From: Streptomyces sp. TBY4
GTDB taxonomy: Bacteria; Actinomycetota; Actinomycetes; Streptomycetales; Streptomycetaceae
Length of the DNA stretch: 64,000 nucleotides
Assembly (NCBI RefSeq): GCF_024213195.1
Contig: NZ_JANAVF010000018.1
Span: 62,001-126,000, forward strand
Direction of reading: 5' to 3'
Part shown: one piece after another, positions 25,121 to 33,802 of the stretch
How the letters are laid out: each line of letters starts with the position of its first letter
Position numbering within the stretch: position 1 is the first letter of the stretch
The notes under the pieces: model-generated
Told to the model about the DNA's origin: nothing
Databases searched by the model: none
Seen by the model: the letters and a program-made list of their open reading frames with translations, nothing else
Position numbers and translations under genes: made by a program

Positions 25121-25669
25121 ATGAAGACCCGCACCCGCGTTCTCACCGGTACCGCCGTCGCCGTCGCCCTGGGCGCCGGAGCTTTCGGTGCGGTCAGCGC
25201 CAACGCCGCCCCCGCCGCCGCCCCCGCCGCCGCCGTCGCGAAGAAGGACGGCGACAAGAAGAACTTCACCACCACCACGCACCTCACCATCGACGCCGCC
25301 ACCCGCGCCGCGCAGGCCGCCCTGGACGCCGCCGAGCAGGAGAACCAGAAGGTGACCGTCGCGGTCGTCGACCGCAACGGCAACACCATCGTCACCCTCC
25401 GCGGCGACGGCGCCGGCCCGCAGTCCTACGAGTCGGCGCAGCGCAAGGCCTACACCGCCGTGTCCTGGAACGCCCCGACCTCGGTGCTGGCCGGCCGCCT
25501 CGCGCAGGCCCCGAACCTGAAGGACATCCCCGGCACCCTCTTCCTCGGCGGCGGCACCCCGGTCCAGGTCGAGGGCGCCCCGGTCGCGGGTGTCGGTGTG
25601 GCCGGCGCCCCGAGCGGTGACCTGGACGAGAAGTTCGCCAAGGCCGGCGTGGACGCCCTCGCCAAGTAA
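25121..25669 (+). CDS. hbpS: Secreted heme-binding protein, HbpS/GlcG family
   Basis: 182 residues. The signal peptide MKTRTRVLTGTAVAVALGAG ends near SANAAPA. The mature DUF336/GlcG domain has LTIDAATRAAQAALDAAEQE, VAVVDRNGNTIVTLRGDGAG and the C-terminal LFLGGGTPVQVEGAPVAGVG. HbpS in S. reticuli is an octameric extracellular heme binder that modulates the SenS kinase. AGGAG stands 8 nt before ATG. The divergent two-component pair strongly supports this role. Heme binding itself cannot be seen in the sequence. Confidence 0.9.
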   Translation: MKTRTRVLTGTAVAVALGAGAFGAVSANAAPAAAPAAAVAKKDGDKKNFTTTTHLTIDAATRAAQAALDAAEQENQKVTVAVVDRNGNTIVTLRGDGAGPQSYESAQRKAYTAVSWNAPTSVLAGRLAQAPNLKDIPGTLFLGGGTPVQVEGAPVAGVGVAGAPSGDLDEKFAKAGVDALAK

Positions 25670-25693
25670 CGAGGACCACTACGTCACGGGACG

Positions 25694-25699
25694 TAGTCT
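25694..25699 (+). promoter_or_regulatory. -10 element of the M1 peptidase gene
   Basis: TAGTCT ends 7 nt before the GTG start, with no ribosome site; a probable leaderless transcript separate from hbpS. Confidence 0.4.
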
Positions 25700-25706
25700 C
25701 GAACGC

Positions 25707-27149
25707 GTGCATCCTCGCGTTCTCTCCCGCCTAGCCGCCCCTGCGGTCGCCACCCTGCTCGCCCTCACCACGGGCTGCACGGGGGAGACCGTGCAGGGGC
25801 GGCCGGGTGCGTCGGGGGTCCGCGATCCGTTCTTCCCCAAGGCCGGCAACGGCGGCTACCAGGTCGAGCACTACTCCCTGGACCTCGACTACGACCCGGC
25901 CGACGGGCTCCTGCACGCCACCGCCGTCCTCACCGCCCGCGCCGAGCAGGGGCTCAGCTCCTTCAACCTCGATCTGAGCGGGCTCGAGGTGGAGGGCGTG
26001 AGCGTGCAGGGCGTCGGGGCCCGCTTCAACCGCAGCGGGAACGAGCTGACGGTGCGCCCCGCCGAGGACCTGGAGGAGGGGGAGGTCTTCCGTACGGAGA
26101 TCGACTACTCCGGCCGGCCCAGGACCATCACCGACCCCGACGGGTCCGAGGAGGGGTGGATCGTCACCCCGGGCGGCAAGGGCGCGGTCGCCGTCGGCGA
26201 ACCCGTCGGGTCGATGGCCTGGTTCCCCGGCAACCACCACCCGAGCGACAAGGCCACGTACGACATCAAGGTGACCGTCCCGCGCGGGTACGAGGCCGTG
26301 TCCAACGGTGAGCTGCGCTCCCGTACGGAGGAGGCCGGCGGGCGGACCGCCTTCGCCTGGCACTCCGCGGAGCCGATGGCGAGCTACCTGGCGACCCTGG
26401 CCGTCGGGAAGTTCGAGGTCACGACCGGCCGGACCCCCTCCGGGATCCCCGTCTACACGGCCGTCTCACCCGGGGAGGCGGCGGCGAGCAAGGACGTGCT
26501 CGCGCGGCTGCCCGAGATGGTGGAGTGGGGCATCGGGCGGTTCGGCCCGTACCCCTTCTCGGCGACGGGCGCCGTCGTGCTGCCCGCGCACAGCCTCGGC
26601 TACGCCCTGGAGACGCAGACCCGGCCGGTGTTCCCCGGCGCGCCCGGCAGCGAGGAACTGGTGCTGCACGAGCTGGCGCACCAGTGGTTCGGGGACTCGG
26701 TGTCGCCGGAGTCCTGGAAGGACATGTGGCTCAACGAGGGCTTCGCGACCTACGCCGAGTGGCTGTGGTCCGAGGACCACGGCGGGCCGAGCGCGCAGCA
26801 GCACTTCGACGCCTACCTCGCCGGGGACACCCGGGTCGACGGTGAGGCGGGCTCGGACTGGGACGCCTTCCCGCCGGCCGCGCCGAGGAGCGCGAAGGAG
26901 ATCTCCGGGTCCCCGGTGTACGGGCGCGGGGCGATGGTCCTGCACCGGATCCGGCAGGAGGCCGGAGACGAGAAGTTCTTCGCCCTCGTACGGGGCTGGG
27001 CCGCCGAGCACCGGCACGGGAACGCGAGCACGGCCGACTTCACCGCCTACGCGGAGGAGAGCACGGGCCGTGACCTGGGCGCGGTCTGGGACGAGTGGCT
27101 GTACGGGAAGGACCGCCCGAAGGCGCCCAGGGCGTCCAAGGCGCCGTAG
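25707..27149 (+). CDS. M1-family metallopeptidase lipoprotein
   Basis: 480 residues. The N-terminus VHPRVLSRLAAPAVATLLAL ends in lipobox LTTGC. The beta-rich N domain (PFFPKAGNGGYQVEHYSLDL) precedes the thermolysin-like domain with zinc motif LHELAHQWFGDS and the third ligand Glu in NEGFATYAEW. LETQTRPVF replaces the usual GAMEN exopeptidase loop, a form common in actinobacterial M1 enzymes. It should act on peptides outside the membrane. It follows hbpS by 37 nt and may be read with it. Confidence 0.93.
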   Translation: MHPRVLSRLAAPAVATLLALTTGCTGETVQGRPGASGVRDPFFPKAGNGGYQVEHYSLDLDYDPADGLLHATAVLTARAEQGLSSFNLDLSGLEVEGVSVQGVGARFNRSGNELTVRPAEDLEEGEVFRTEIDYSGRPRTITDPDGSEEGWIVTPGGKGAVAVGEPVGSMAWFPGNHHPSDKATYDIKVTVPRGYEAVSNGELRSRTEEAGGRTAFAWHSAEPMASYLATLAVGKFEVTTGRTPSGIPVYTAVSPGEAAASKDVLARLPEMVEWGIGRFGPYPFSATGAVVLPAHSLGYALETQTRPVFPGAPGSEELVLHELAHQWFGDSVSPESWKDMWLNEGFATYAEWLWSEDHGGPSAQQHFDAYLAGDTRVDGEAGSDWDAFPPAAPRSAKEISGSPVYGRGAMVLHRIRQEAGDEKFFALVRGWAAEHRHGNASTADFTAYAEESTGRDLGAVWDEWLYGKDRPKAPRASKAP

Positions 27150-27191
27150 CCCCGCTCTGGGGTCCACGGCGCCCACGAGCGCCTACAGCGC

Positions 27192-27710
27192 CTACAACGC
27201 CTTGCGCAGGACCGTGCAGGGGCGGCCCGCCGCGCGGTCGGCGGCGTGGCGCAGGGTGACGTAGCCCTGGGACTGCCAGAAGGCGAGGCCCTTCTCGTTG
27301 GCGTCGAGCACCGCGATCCGTACGCCCGTCCGGCCGGCGGCGCGGAAGCGGTCCTCGACCATGGCGACCACGGCGCGGCCGTAGCCCTCGCGGTGCGCGG
27401 TGGCGTCGATGAGGAGGAGCCCGATCCAGGGGTCGGGGTCGTCGGACGCCGGATCCGGATGTTGGGCCAGGGTGGCGGCCAGGCCTACGAGGCGTCCGGC
27501 GGAGCGGGCGAGGAGGACCTCGGCGCCCTCGTGGGCGAGCTCGTCGGCGAGGGCGGCGGCGACCTGCTCGACCGTGATGCGGCCGGGGTCGGGGAAGTCT
27601 CCGCTGAGCTCGAAGAACGCGTGGTTGGTCGCGTAGAGCGTGGCGATTTCGGAGAGGACCGGGCCCGGTAGGGCGCCGTCCTCGACGGGAGCGAGCGGCA
27701 GGAGGATCAC
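27192..27710 (-). CDS. GNAT-family acetyltransferase
   Basis: 172 residues. The acetyl-CoA loop is ATAHREGYGRAVVAMVE, and the final motif is LDANEKGLAFWQSQGYV. The N-terminal half (ATLYATNHAFFELSGDFPDP) has the RimI-like entry helix. Substrate unknown. It is convergent with the M1 peptidase gene (42 nt apart) and downstream of terD in the same direction but separated by a terminator. Confidence 0.88.
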   Translation of the reverse strand: MILLPLAPVEDGALPGPVLSEIATLYATNHAFFELSGDFPDPGRITVEQVAAALADELAHEGAEVLLARSAGRLVGLAATLAQHPDPASDDPDPWIGLLLIDATAHREGYGRAVVAMVEDRFRAAGRTGVRIAVLDANEKGLAFWQSQGYVTLRHAADRAAGRPCTVLRKAL

Positions 27711-27727
27711 GTACGGAACGGTAGCGA

Positions 27728-27758
27728 AGCCCCCTCCCCGGACGGCCGGGAGGGGGCT
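27728..27758 (-). terminator. Terminator after terD
   Basis: AGCCCCCTCCC with GGGAGGGGGCT arms (plus inner pairs) enclose a short loop, 37 nt beyond the terD stop. A smaller hairpin GCGTCC/GGACGC at 27770-27783 precedes it. Confidence 0.7.
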
Positions 27759-27795
27759 CCAGCTGAGTCGCGTCCGTGGACGCGGGTGCTCAGGG

Positions 27796-28371
27796 TCAGA
27801 CGTTGACGCCGAAGTCCTGGGCGATGCCGGTCAGGCCGGAGGCGTAACCCTGGCCCACGGCGCGGAACTTCCACTCGGCACCGTTGCGGTAGAGCTCGCC
27901 GAAGACCATGGCGGTCTCGGTCGCCGCGTCCTCGGAGAGGTCGTAGCGGGCGATCTCGGTGCCGCCGGCCTGGTTCACGACGCGGATGTACGCGTTGCGG
28001 ACCTGGCCGAAGTTCTGGCTGCGGGTCTCGGCGTCGTAGATGGAGACCGGGAAGACGATCTTGTCCACGTCGGCCGGCAGGCCGGCGAGGTTGACGTTGA
28101 TGGCCTCGTCGTCGCCCGCGCCCTCGCCCGTGCGGTTGTCACCGGTGTGCACGATGGTCTGGTCCGGGGTGGACTTGTTGTTGAAGAAGACGAAGTGGCT
28201 GTCCGAGACGACCTTGCCGAGCGCGTTGACCGCGATGGCGGAGGCGTCCAGGTCGAAGTCGACACCGGTGGTCGTACGGGTGTCCCAGCCGAGGCCGACG
28301 GTGACCGCCGCGAGGCCCGGGGCCTCCTTGCTGAGCGAGACGTTTCCGCCCTTGGAGAGGCTTACTGCCAT
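27796..28371 (-). CDS. terD: TerD-family stress protein
   Basis: 191 residues, the usual length for TerD/TerE proteins, which bind calcium and are linked to tellurite and general stress responses. It begins MAVSLSKGGNVSLSKEAPGL and shows the conserved WDTRTTTGVDFDLDASA, the acidic calcium-binding loop GEGAGDDEAINVNL and DLSEDAATETAMVFGELYR. The promoter region carries a 10-bp tandem direct repeat. Streptomyces have many paralogues, so the letter is uncertain. Confidence 0.92.
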   Translation of the reverse strand: MAVSLSKGGNVSLSKEAPGLAAVTVGLGWDTRTTTGVDFDLDASAIAVNALGKVVSDSHFVFFNNKSTPDQTIVHTGDNRTGEGAGDDEAINVNLAGLPADVDKIVFPVSIYDAETRSQNFGQVRNAYIRVVNQAGGTEIARYDLSEDAATETAMVFGELYRNGAEWKFRAVGQGYASGLTGIAQDFGVNV

Positions 28372-28392
28372 GGTGACTGGTGTCCCTTCCTA

Positions 28393-28412
28393 GTCTCACT
28401 TGGTCTCACTTG
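28393..28412. repeat. 10-bp tandem direct repeat upstream of terD
   Basis: GTCTCACTTG occurs twice in immediate succession, 22-41 nt before the terD start. A one-helical-turn period suggests cooperative binding of a regulator on one DNA face. Confidence 0.6.
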
Positions 28413-28573
28413 TCGTATCGACCGTGAGGATGCCCAAGTTACCGCTGACCTTCATAACGCGGGGAGAGGGGCGCGAGGTTCCGCATTCGCGGAATTGTCC
28501 GCGGGCCGGGCGGGCGCCCCCTCCTTCCACAAATGCGGGTGACGGGGCCCCGGCGGGCACGGATCATAGGGGC

Positions 28574-28999
28574 ATGCCTGGTCCTTATGTCATCCGCGGT
28601 TCGGTCGTGCTCCCCGAGGGCGAGCTCGCCTGGCGCTTTTCGCGGTCCTCCGGGCCGGGCGGCCAGCACGTGAACACCTCGGACTCGCGCGTGGAGCTCC
28701 TCTTCGACGTCGCGGCGACGAAGTCGCTGCCCGACGTGTGGAAGGAGCGGGCGCTGGAGCGGCTGGCGTCCCGGCTGGTCGACGGGGTGGTGACGGTACG
28801 GGCCTCCGAGCACCGCTCCCAGTTCCGCAACCGGGAGATGGCGCTGGTCCGGCTGGCCGCGCTGCTGGCCGAGGCCACGGCGCCGCCGCCGAAGGCCCGC
28901 CGGGCGACGAAGATCCCCCGCGGGATCAACGAGCGGCGGCTGCGCGAGAAGAAGGCCCGCGGCGAGACCAAGCGGGGGCGCACGGCGCGGGACTGGTAG
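28574..28999 (+). CDS. arfB: Alternative ribosome-rescue factor ArfB (YaeJ-like)
   Basis: 141-residue class I release-factor-like protein lacking codon-recognition domains. The GGQ motif is in SSGPGGQHVNTSDSRVEL, and the C-terminal basic tail (INERRLREKKARGETKRGR) is the part that enters the empty mRNA channel. It hydrolyses peptidyl-tRNA on stalled ribosomes. It is divergent from terD. Confidence 0.93.
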   Translation: MPGPYVIRGSVVLPEGELAWRFSRSSGPGGQHVNTSDSRVELLFDVAATKSLPDVWKERALERLASRLVDGVVTVRASEHRSQFRNREMALVRLAALLAEATAPPPKARRATKIPRGINERRLREKKARGETKRGRTARDW

Positions 29000-29029
29000 G
29001 GCCGGGAGGGACTGGGGAATCGGGGCGGC

Positions 29030-29635
29030 TCAGGGCGCCAGGTGCCGGTAGCGGCCCCGGAAGTAGGTCAGCGGTGCGGAGTCCGGCGCCGGCTGGGTGG
29101 CGGTGAGCACGTGGCCGATGACCAGGGTGTGGTCGCCCGCCTCCACGCGGTTCTCCGTACGGCACTCCAGGGTGGCCAGCGCCCCCGACAGCAGCGGGGC
29201 GCCGGAGACGCCGCCGCGGGTCCAGGGCAGGTCCGCGAAGAGGAGCCGGTCGCTGATGCGGTTCTTCATCGAGAACCGGCTCGCGATCTGGAGCTGGTGG
29301 TCGGCGAGCACCGATACCGACCACAGCGGCTGCTCGGCCAGCAGGTCGTCCATCCGCGAGCCCTCGCGCACGCTGACGAGGACCAGCGGCGGTTCCAGGG
29401 ACACGGACATGAAGGCGGTCGCCGTCATGCCGACGTCCTCGCCGCGCGGGCCTCCGGCCGACAGGGGCGGCTCCTGCGCGGTGATCAGGCACACGCCCGC
29501 GGTCAGTCGGGACATCGCGGCCCGGAACTCGTCGTTGCTCACCCCCTCAGCATGGGGTGCGGGGAGGGAAAGTGATGTCACAGGGGTCGTAAGGGGCACG
29601 GTCGGGACGCTACTGTCACCCCTCGCGCGGCGCAT
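29030..29635 (-). CDS. Flavin reductase family protein
   Basis: FMN-binding split-barrel protein. The core begins FRAAMSRLTAGVCLITAQ and shows GMTATAFMSVSLEPPLVLVSV and the typical LECRTENRVEAGDHTLVIGHV near the end. Such proteins supply reduced flavin to monooxygenases or act as NADPH:flavin oxidoreductases. Starts are uncertain: position 29635 gives 201 residues, while GTG 29542 (SNDEFRAAM) gives about 170. It stands alone, opposite cdgB. Confidence 0.86.
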   Translation of the reverse strand: MRRARGDSSVPTVPLTTPVTSLSLPAPHAEGVSNDEFRAAMSRLTAGVCLITAQEPPLSAGGPRGEDVGMTATAFMSVSLEPPLVLVSVREGSRMDDLLAEQPLWSVSVLADHQLQIASRFSMKNRISDRLLFADLPWTRGGVSGAPLLSGALATLECRTENRVEAGDHTLVIGHVLTATQPAPDSAPLTYFRGRYRHLAP

Positions 29636-29834
29636 CGGGCGGAGGTCCGAGCCGCGCCCCCGCCTCCTGACCTAGGTCGGCCCGGTCCGGCCCGGTCCGC
29701 CCCGGCTCCGGCGTATCGTTTGCTTCCGTGAATGAACCGGAAGCGGGACCGGGGGCCCGAAGCGGCGCGGGGTCCGGAACGGGCTGGATTGGTCCCGTAT
29801 GGCGATGGTTGTACCGTCTCCCCCAGTCATCTCA

Positions 29835-29850
29835 TGTGACTTGAGTCACA
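29835..29850. promoter_or_regulatory. Crp-type site upstream of cdgB
   Basis: TGTGACTTGAGTCACA is TGTGA-N6-TCACA, the full CRP-family core, and also fits the GTG-N6-GNCAC form reported for Streptomyces Crp. It lies 127 nt before ATG 29977. Confidence 0.6.
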
Positions 29851-29864
29851 GAGAGCAAGATTTG

Positions 29865-29904
29865 TTGACCCTGTGTACCTGCCGCACAGCTCACTGTGAT
29901 TCAG
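29865..29904 (+). promoter_or_regulatory. BldD-box-like sites upstream of cdgB
   Basis: TTGACCCTGTGTACC (29865-29879) matches 8 of 9 fixed positions of the BldD consensus (nTnACnCwGnGTnAn). A weaker site, CTCACTGTGATTCAG (29890-29904), matches 7 of 9. BldD is c-di-GMP-responsive and known to repress cdgB in Streptomyces, so this would be feedback control. Confidence 0.6.
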
Positions 29905-29976
29905 TGGACGGGACACCGCAACGAAGCGCCGATGACAAACCTGGAGTTGCTGTCGAGGTCTCGGGGAGAGCGAGCA

Positions 29977-31698
29977 ATGGAGACCGAGTCGGAGCCGTAC
30001 GTCCGTCTTGCGACCCTGCGGCAGCTGCACCGGGTGGTGGCCGAGCTCAACACGGCCAGGAGCCTGGCGGACACCCTGCAGACCGTCGTGGACGGCATCG
30101 TCCTGGGTCTCGGCTACGAGCTCGCCTGCGTCAACCTCGTTCGCCCCGACGGTGATCTGGTCGTCGCCGCCTTCGCGGGGGACCCCGCCGCCGAAGCCCT
30201 GATCACCGGCCGAGTCGGCTCGCGCGCCTCCTGGGAACGCCGCCTGACGATGGGTGAGAACTGGGACGGCCTGCGCTTCATCCCGCACACCGAGGGCTGG
30301 GTCCTCGTAGAGGACGACGTCCCCCAGTGGCACACCGAGGGCCCCGACCCGCGGTTCGAGGACGAGTGGCACCCCGAGGACCGGCTCTACGCACCCATGT
30401 ACGCCTCCGGCGGCGAGCTGCTCGGCGTGGTCTCCGTGGACCGCCCGCGCAACGGGCGCCGGCCCGGCGCCTGGGGCCGCGAAGCGCTCCAGATGTACGC
30501 CTTCCAGGCAGCGATTGCGATCAGCAACGCCCGGCTCCGGGCGAACATGCAGCGGGCCCTGGTCCGCCTCGAGCGCGAGCAGCAGGCCCTGCGCGCCAGC
30601 GAAGAGTCGTTCCGCCAGGCCTTCGAGTACGCGCCGAGCGGCATGGCCATCGCCGAGATGGGCGGAGACCAGCACGGCCGCCTGCTGCGCACCAACGACG
30701 CGCTGTGCCGGCTGCTGGGCCGGCCCGCCTCCGTGCTGCGCCGCTACTCCTTCTCCGACCTCGTGCACCCCGAGGACATCGGCACCCTGCTGCGCACCTC
30801 CGCCGAGGGCGGCCGCGCCGAGCTCCGGCTCGGGCGGCGCGACGGAACGTACGTCTGGGTCTCGCTGCGCAACTCCGTGGTCGCGGACGCCGCCGACGGG
30901 CCGCGCTTCCTGCTCACCCACGTCGAGGACATCGAGGAGCGCAAGCGGCACGAGCTGCAGCTCGCCCACCGGGCCAGCCACGACTCGCTGACCGGCCTGC
31001 CCAACAGCGCCGAGCTGCGCTCCCGGCTCGGCGCCCGGCTCTGCCGCCGCCCGCAGTCGGTGCGCGCCACCGCCGTGGAGGCGCTGGACGCGGCCTTCGA
31101 GACGCGGCCCGCGGCGGAGGGCACCGCGATCCCCGGCGAGCACAGCGGGTACGGGGAGCACGGCGGGCACGGGTTCCGGCCCGACGGCTTTCCCGAGCCC
31201 TTCGAGTTCCCTGGGGGCATGGCCGGCGGCTCCGCCGCGGTGGGCCCGTACGACCACCACGTGCACACGGTCGCGCCGGCGACCGACATCGACGACGGTA
31301 CGAAGGGGCTCGCGGTGCTCTTCTGCGACCTCGACGGGTTCAAGTCGATCAACGACCGGTTCGGGCACCACACCGGCGACGCGGTCCTGATCGAGGTGGC
31401 CCGGCGGCTGACGACGGGCGTCAGGGACGGTGACACGGTCGCCCGGCTGGGTGGTGACGAGTTCGTCGTCCTCGCCGACGGGCTGGGCGCCGCCGACGCC
31501 GCCGATCTTGCCGTGCGGCTGCGCAACGCCATCATCCCGCCGATCCGGGTGGACGGCCGCGCGGTCCGCGTGGGGGCCAGTTTCGGCATCGGCTGGGCGA
31601 GCTGCGGCATGTCCGCGGACGAGGTCCTGCGCTCCGCCGACCAGCGCATGTACATCGAGAAGCGCTCCCGTTCGAAGGCGCACCGCCGGGCCGGGTAA
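29977..31698 (+). CDS. cdgB: GAF-PAS-GGDEF diguanylate cyclase CdgB
   Basis: Makes c-di-GMP, which through BldD keeps Streptomyces in vegetative growth. The order is GAF (about 15-190, TLRQLHRVVAELNTARS onward), PAS (about 205-310, RQAFEYAPSGMAIAEMGG) and GGDEF (about 330-573). The catalytic motif is ARLGGDEFVVLADG, with substrate motif FCDLDGFKSINDRFGH. An Ala/Gly/His-rich insertion of about 80 residues splits the start of the cyclase domain (SHDSLTGLPNSAELRSR) from it. No EAL domain. ATG 29977 has GGGGAG upstream; ATG 29932 would add 15 residues. Confidence 0.93.
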   Translation: METESEPYVRLATLRQLHRVVAELNTARSLADTLQTVVDGIVLGLGYELACVNLVRPDGDLVVAAFAGDPAAEALITGRVGSRASWERRLTMGENWDGLRFIPHTEGWVLVEDDVPQWHTEGPDPRFEDEWHPEDRLYAPMYASGGELLGVVSVDRPRNGRRPGAWGREALQMYAFQAAIAISNARLRANMQRALVRLEREQQALRASEESFRQAFEYAPSGMAIAEMGGDQHGRLLRTNDALCRLLGRPASVLRRYSFSDLVHPEDIGTLLRTSAEGGRAELRLGRRDGTYVWVSLRNSVVADAADGPRFLLTHVEDIEERKRHELQLAHRASHDSLTGLPNSAELRSRLGARLCRRPQSVRATAVEALDAAFETRPAAEGTAIPGEHSGYGEHGGHGFRPDGFPEPFEFPGGMAGGSAAVGPYDHHVHTVAPATDIDDGTKGLAVLFCDLDGFKSINDRFGHHTGDAVLIEVARRLTTGVRDGDTVARLGGDEFVVLADGLGAADAADLAVRLRNAIIPPIRVDGRAVRVGASFGIGWASCGMSADEVLRSADQRMYIEKRSRSKAHRRAG

Positions 31699-31766
31699 AC
31701 TCTCCGGCCGCCCGTGGGCGCACCTGTTCGGGGTAGGCTCCCCGGGGTCGAAAGGAGTGACCTGCG

Positions 31767-32810
31767 ATGACGACGCCCGCGAACAACGGCCCGAACAACG
31801 GGGCGAACCAGCCCGAGGACGACGACCCGTTCGGCTATCTCTACGCGGACGGCCAGGCCGCCGGAGCCACCCCGCCCGGGCAGGGCGGCGGATACGGCTA
31901 CCCCGGACCCACGGTCGGCGGTCAGCCGGGCGGCCCGCAGCCGGGCGTGCCCAGGACCTCGTACAACCAGGTCCGCACGGTCGGCGACCGCCCCTACGGC
32001 GGCCAGCGCGGGCCCGCTCCCTACCAGCAGGTCCCGCCGCAGCAGCAGTCCCCGGGCTACCAGGCCCAGTACCAGGCCCCCGAAGCCCTCCAGGCGGGCG
32101 GCTACGGCGTCCCGCCGCAGCAGCAGCCCCCGCAGTACACCCAGTCCGTGCCCCTGCCGGGCTCCGGCGGCGGCCACGGCGGCGGCGGGTCCAGCCGCAA
32201 GGGCATGCTCATCGCGGCCGTGGCGGTGGTCGCCGCGGTGGCGATCGGCATCAGCGCGGCGGTGATCTTCGGCAAGGACAACGAGAAGGACAAGGGCCAG
32301 AACACCGCGAACACGGGCCAGAGCCCGTCGGCGCCCGTCCAGAACACCCCGTCGGGCCAGCCGAGCGGCTCCGCGTCCGCGGACGCCCCGCTGCCGAAGG
32401 GCGACGCGGGCGGCGCGGGCATGGTCATCAGCGGTGGCGCTGCGCTGGAGAGCGCGGTGCCGGGGGCCAAGAGCGCGGGCGGCCAGTACGTCGGCGGCTT
32501 CACCCAGCAGGGTGCCGCCGTGACCTGGACGATGGAGGTCCCCAAGGCCGCCGAGTACACCTTCCGGATGTATTACGGCGTGCCCGGCAAGGACGCCAGC
32601 ATGACGCTGACGATCAACGGCCAGCCGCAGACCCGTGCGATCAACATGAAGAACTTCGCGAAGGCCGCCGAGGGCGCCTGGGACAAGGGCTGGACCAACA
32701 CCTACTCGTACGTGAACCTCAAGCAGGGCACGAACACCATCAAGATCTCCTGCGAGGCGGGCAACTCCTGCGAGGCGGTCATCGACCAGTTCGTGCTCGA
32801 GAAGCGCTGA
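31767..32810 (+). CDS. Single-pass membrane protein with extracellular carbohydrate-binding-like domain
   Basis: 347 residues. A long cytoplasmic Pro/Gln/Gly/Tyr-rich region (1-145, e.g. YQQVPPQQQSPGYQ) precedes one transmembrane helix (MLIAAVAVVAAVAIGISAAV). After a Ser/Gly/Pro linker comes a beta-sandwich resembling CBM35/CBM6 (AAVTWTMEVPKAAEYTFRMY, then SMTLTINGQPQ and CEAVIDQFVLEK). It may sense or hold cell-wall or extracellular glycans. AAAGGAG supports ATG 31767. It follows cdgB by 68 nt and may share its transcript. Confidence 0.85.
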   Translation: MTTPANNGPNNGANQPEDDDPFGYLYADGQAAGATPPGQGGGYGYPGPTVGGQPGGPQPGVPRTSYNQVRTVGDRPYGGQRGPAPYQQVPPQQQSPGYQAQYQAPEALQAGGYGVPPQQQPPQYTQSVPLPGSGGGHGGGGSSRKGMLIAAVAVVAAVAIGISAAVIFGKDNEKDKGQNTANTGQSPSAPVQNTPSGQPSGSASADAPLPKGDAGGAGMVISGGAALESAVPGAKSAGGQYVGGFTQQGAAVTWTMEVPKAAEYTFRMYYGVPGKDASMTLTINGQPQTRAINMKNFAKAAEGAWDKGWTNTYSYVNLKQGTNTIKISCEAGNSCEAVIDQFVLEKR

Positions 32811-32832
32811 TCCGCCTTACACACGAAGGGTC

Positions 32833-33756
32833 CTAACCCTCCGTCACCTTCACCGACCCCCGTACCTCCTCGTAGGTGCGGGGGTCGAACTCGCCCGCCA
32901 CCGGGGAGGTGACCGTGGCTGCCGAGAGGGCCACCGCGCGGGTCAGGCGGTCCGGCCAGTCCAGGCCTTCGGTGAGGGCCGAGAGGAGGCCCGCGACCGC
33001 GGAGTCGCCGGCGCCGGTGGGGTTGCCCGTCAGGGGGCGCGGCGGGGCCGCCCGCCAGGTGCCGCGGGCGGTGGCGGCCAGCAGGCCGGCCGGGCCGAGC
33101 GAGGTGACCACGGCGTGGGCCCCGCGCCGGCGGGCGCCCTGGGTGGCGGGGAGCGGGTCGCGGGACCCGGTCAGCTCGGCGAGCTCGGCGGCGTTCGGTT
33201 TGATCACGTCGGGGCGGGCCGCGACCCCGCGGCGCAGCGCCTCGCCGCTGGTGTCGAGGAGGACGGGCACCCCGGCCGTGCGGGCCGCCCGTACGAGGGT
33301 CGCGTAGGCCCCCACGGGCACGCCCGGGGGCAGGCTGCCGCACAGGGCCACCGCGCGGGCGCCGCCCGTCAGCAGGGCCTCGTAGCGGGCGAGGAACCCG
33401 GACCACTCGGTGGCGGTGATCAGCGGGCCCGGTTCGTTGAACTGCGTGGTGTCCCCGGAGGCCTCGTCGACGACGGCCAGGGTGCGGCGGGTGGTGCCGG
33501 AGCAGGGGACCAGCTCGTCGCGGACGCCGGGGGAGGAGGCGGCGAGCCGGTCGCGGACGAGGTGGCCCGTGGGGCCGCCCGCGAAGCCGGTCGCGGTGAC
33601 CTCGTGGCCGATCGCGGCGAGCACGCGGGCCACGTTGAGGCCCTTGCCGCCGGGGCGTTCGGTGACCTCGGTGACGCGGTGGGAGGCGTGCGCGAGCAGG
33701 CGCGGCACGCGGTAGGTGACGTCGAGTGCGGTGTTGAGCGTCACGGTCAGGATCAT
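32833..33756 (-). CDS. PfkB-family sugar-phosphate kinase (1-phosphofructokinase-like)
   Basis: 307 residues. The start MILTVTLNTALDVTYRVPRL, the substrate motif RPGGKGLNVARVLAAIG and the catalytic NPTGAGDSAVAGLL with its Asp base place it with FruK/LacC kinases. It is not next to a fructose PTS but sits downstream of nagK-nagA, from which it is separated by a terminator and about 90 nt. A role in amino-sugar or tagatose phosphate metabolism is possible. Confidence 0.9.
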   Translation of the reverse strand: MILTVTLNTALDVTYRVPRLLAHASHRVTEVTERPGGKGLNVARVLAAIGHEVTATGFAGGPTGHLVRDRLAASSPGVRDELVPCSGTTRRTLAVVDEASGDTTQFNEPGPLITATEWSGFLARYEALLTGGARAVALCGSLPPGVPVGAYATLVRAARTAGVPVLLDTSGEALRRGVAARPDVIKPNAAELAELTGSRDPLPATQGARRRGAHAVVTSLGPAGLLAATARGTWRAAPPRPLTGNPTGAGDSAVAGLLSALTEGLDWPDRLTRAVALSAATVTSPVAGEFDPRTYEEVRGSVKVTEG

Positions 33757-33802
33757 GGCGGGCCCCGGGGTTTGGTGGTGCGGGGATCATGCCAAATGGG
33801 AG

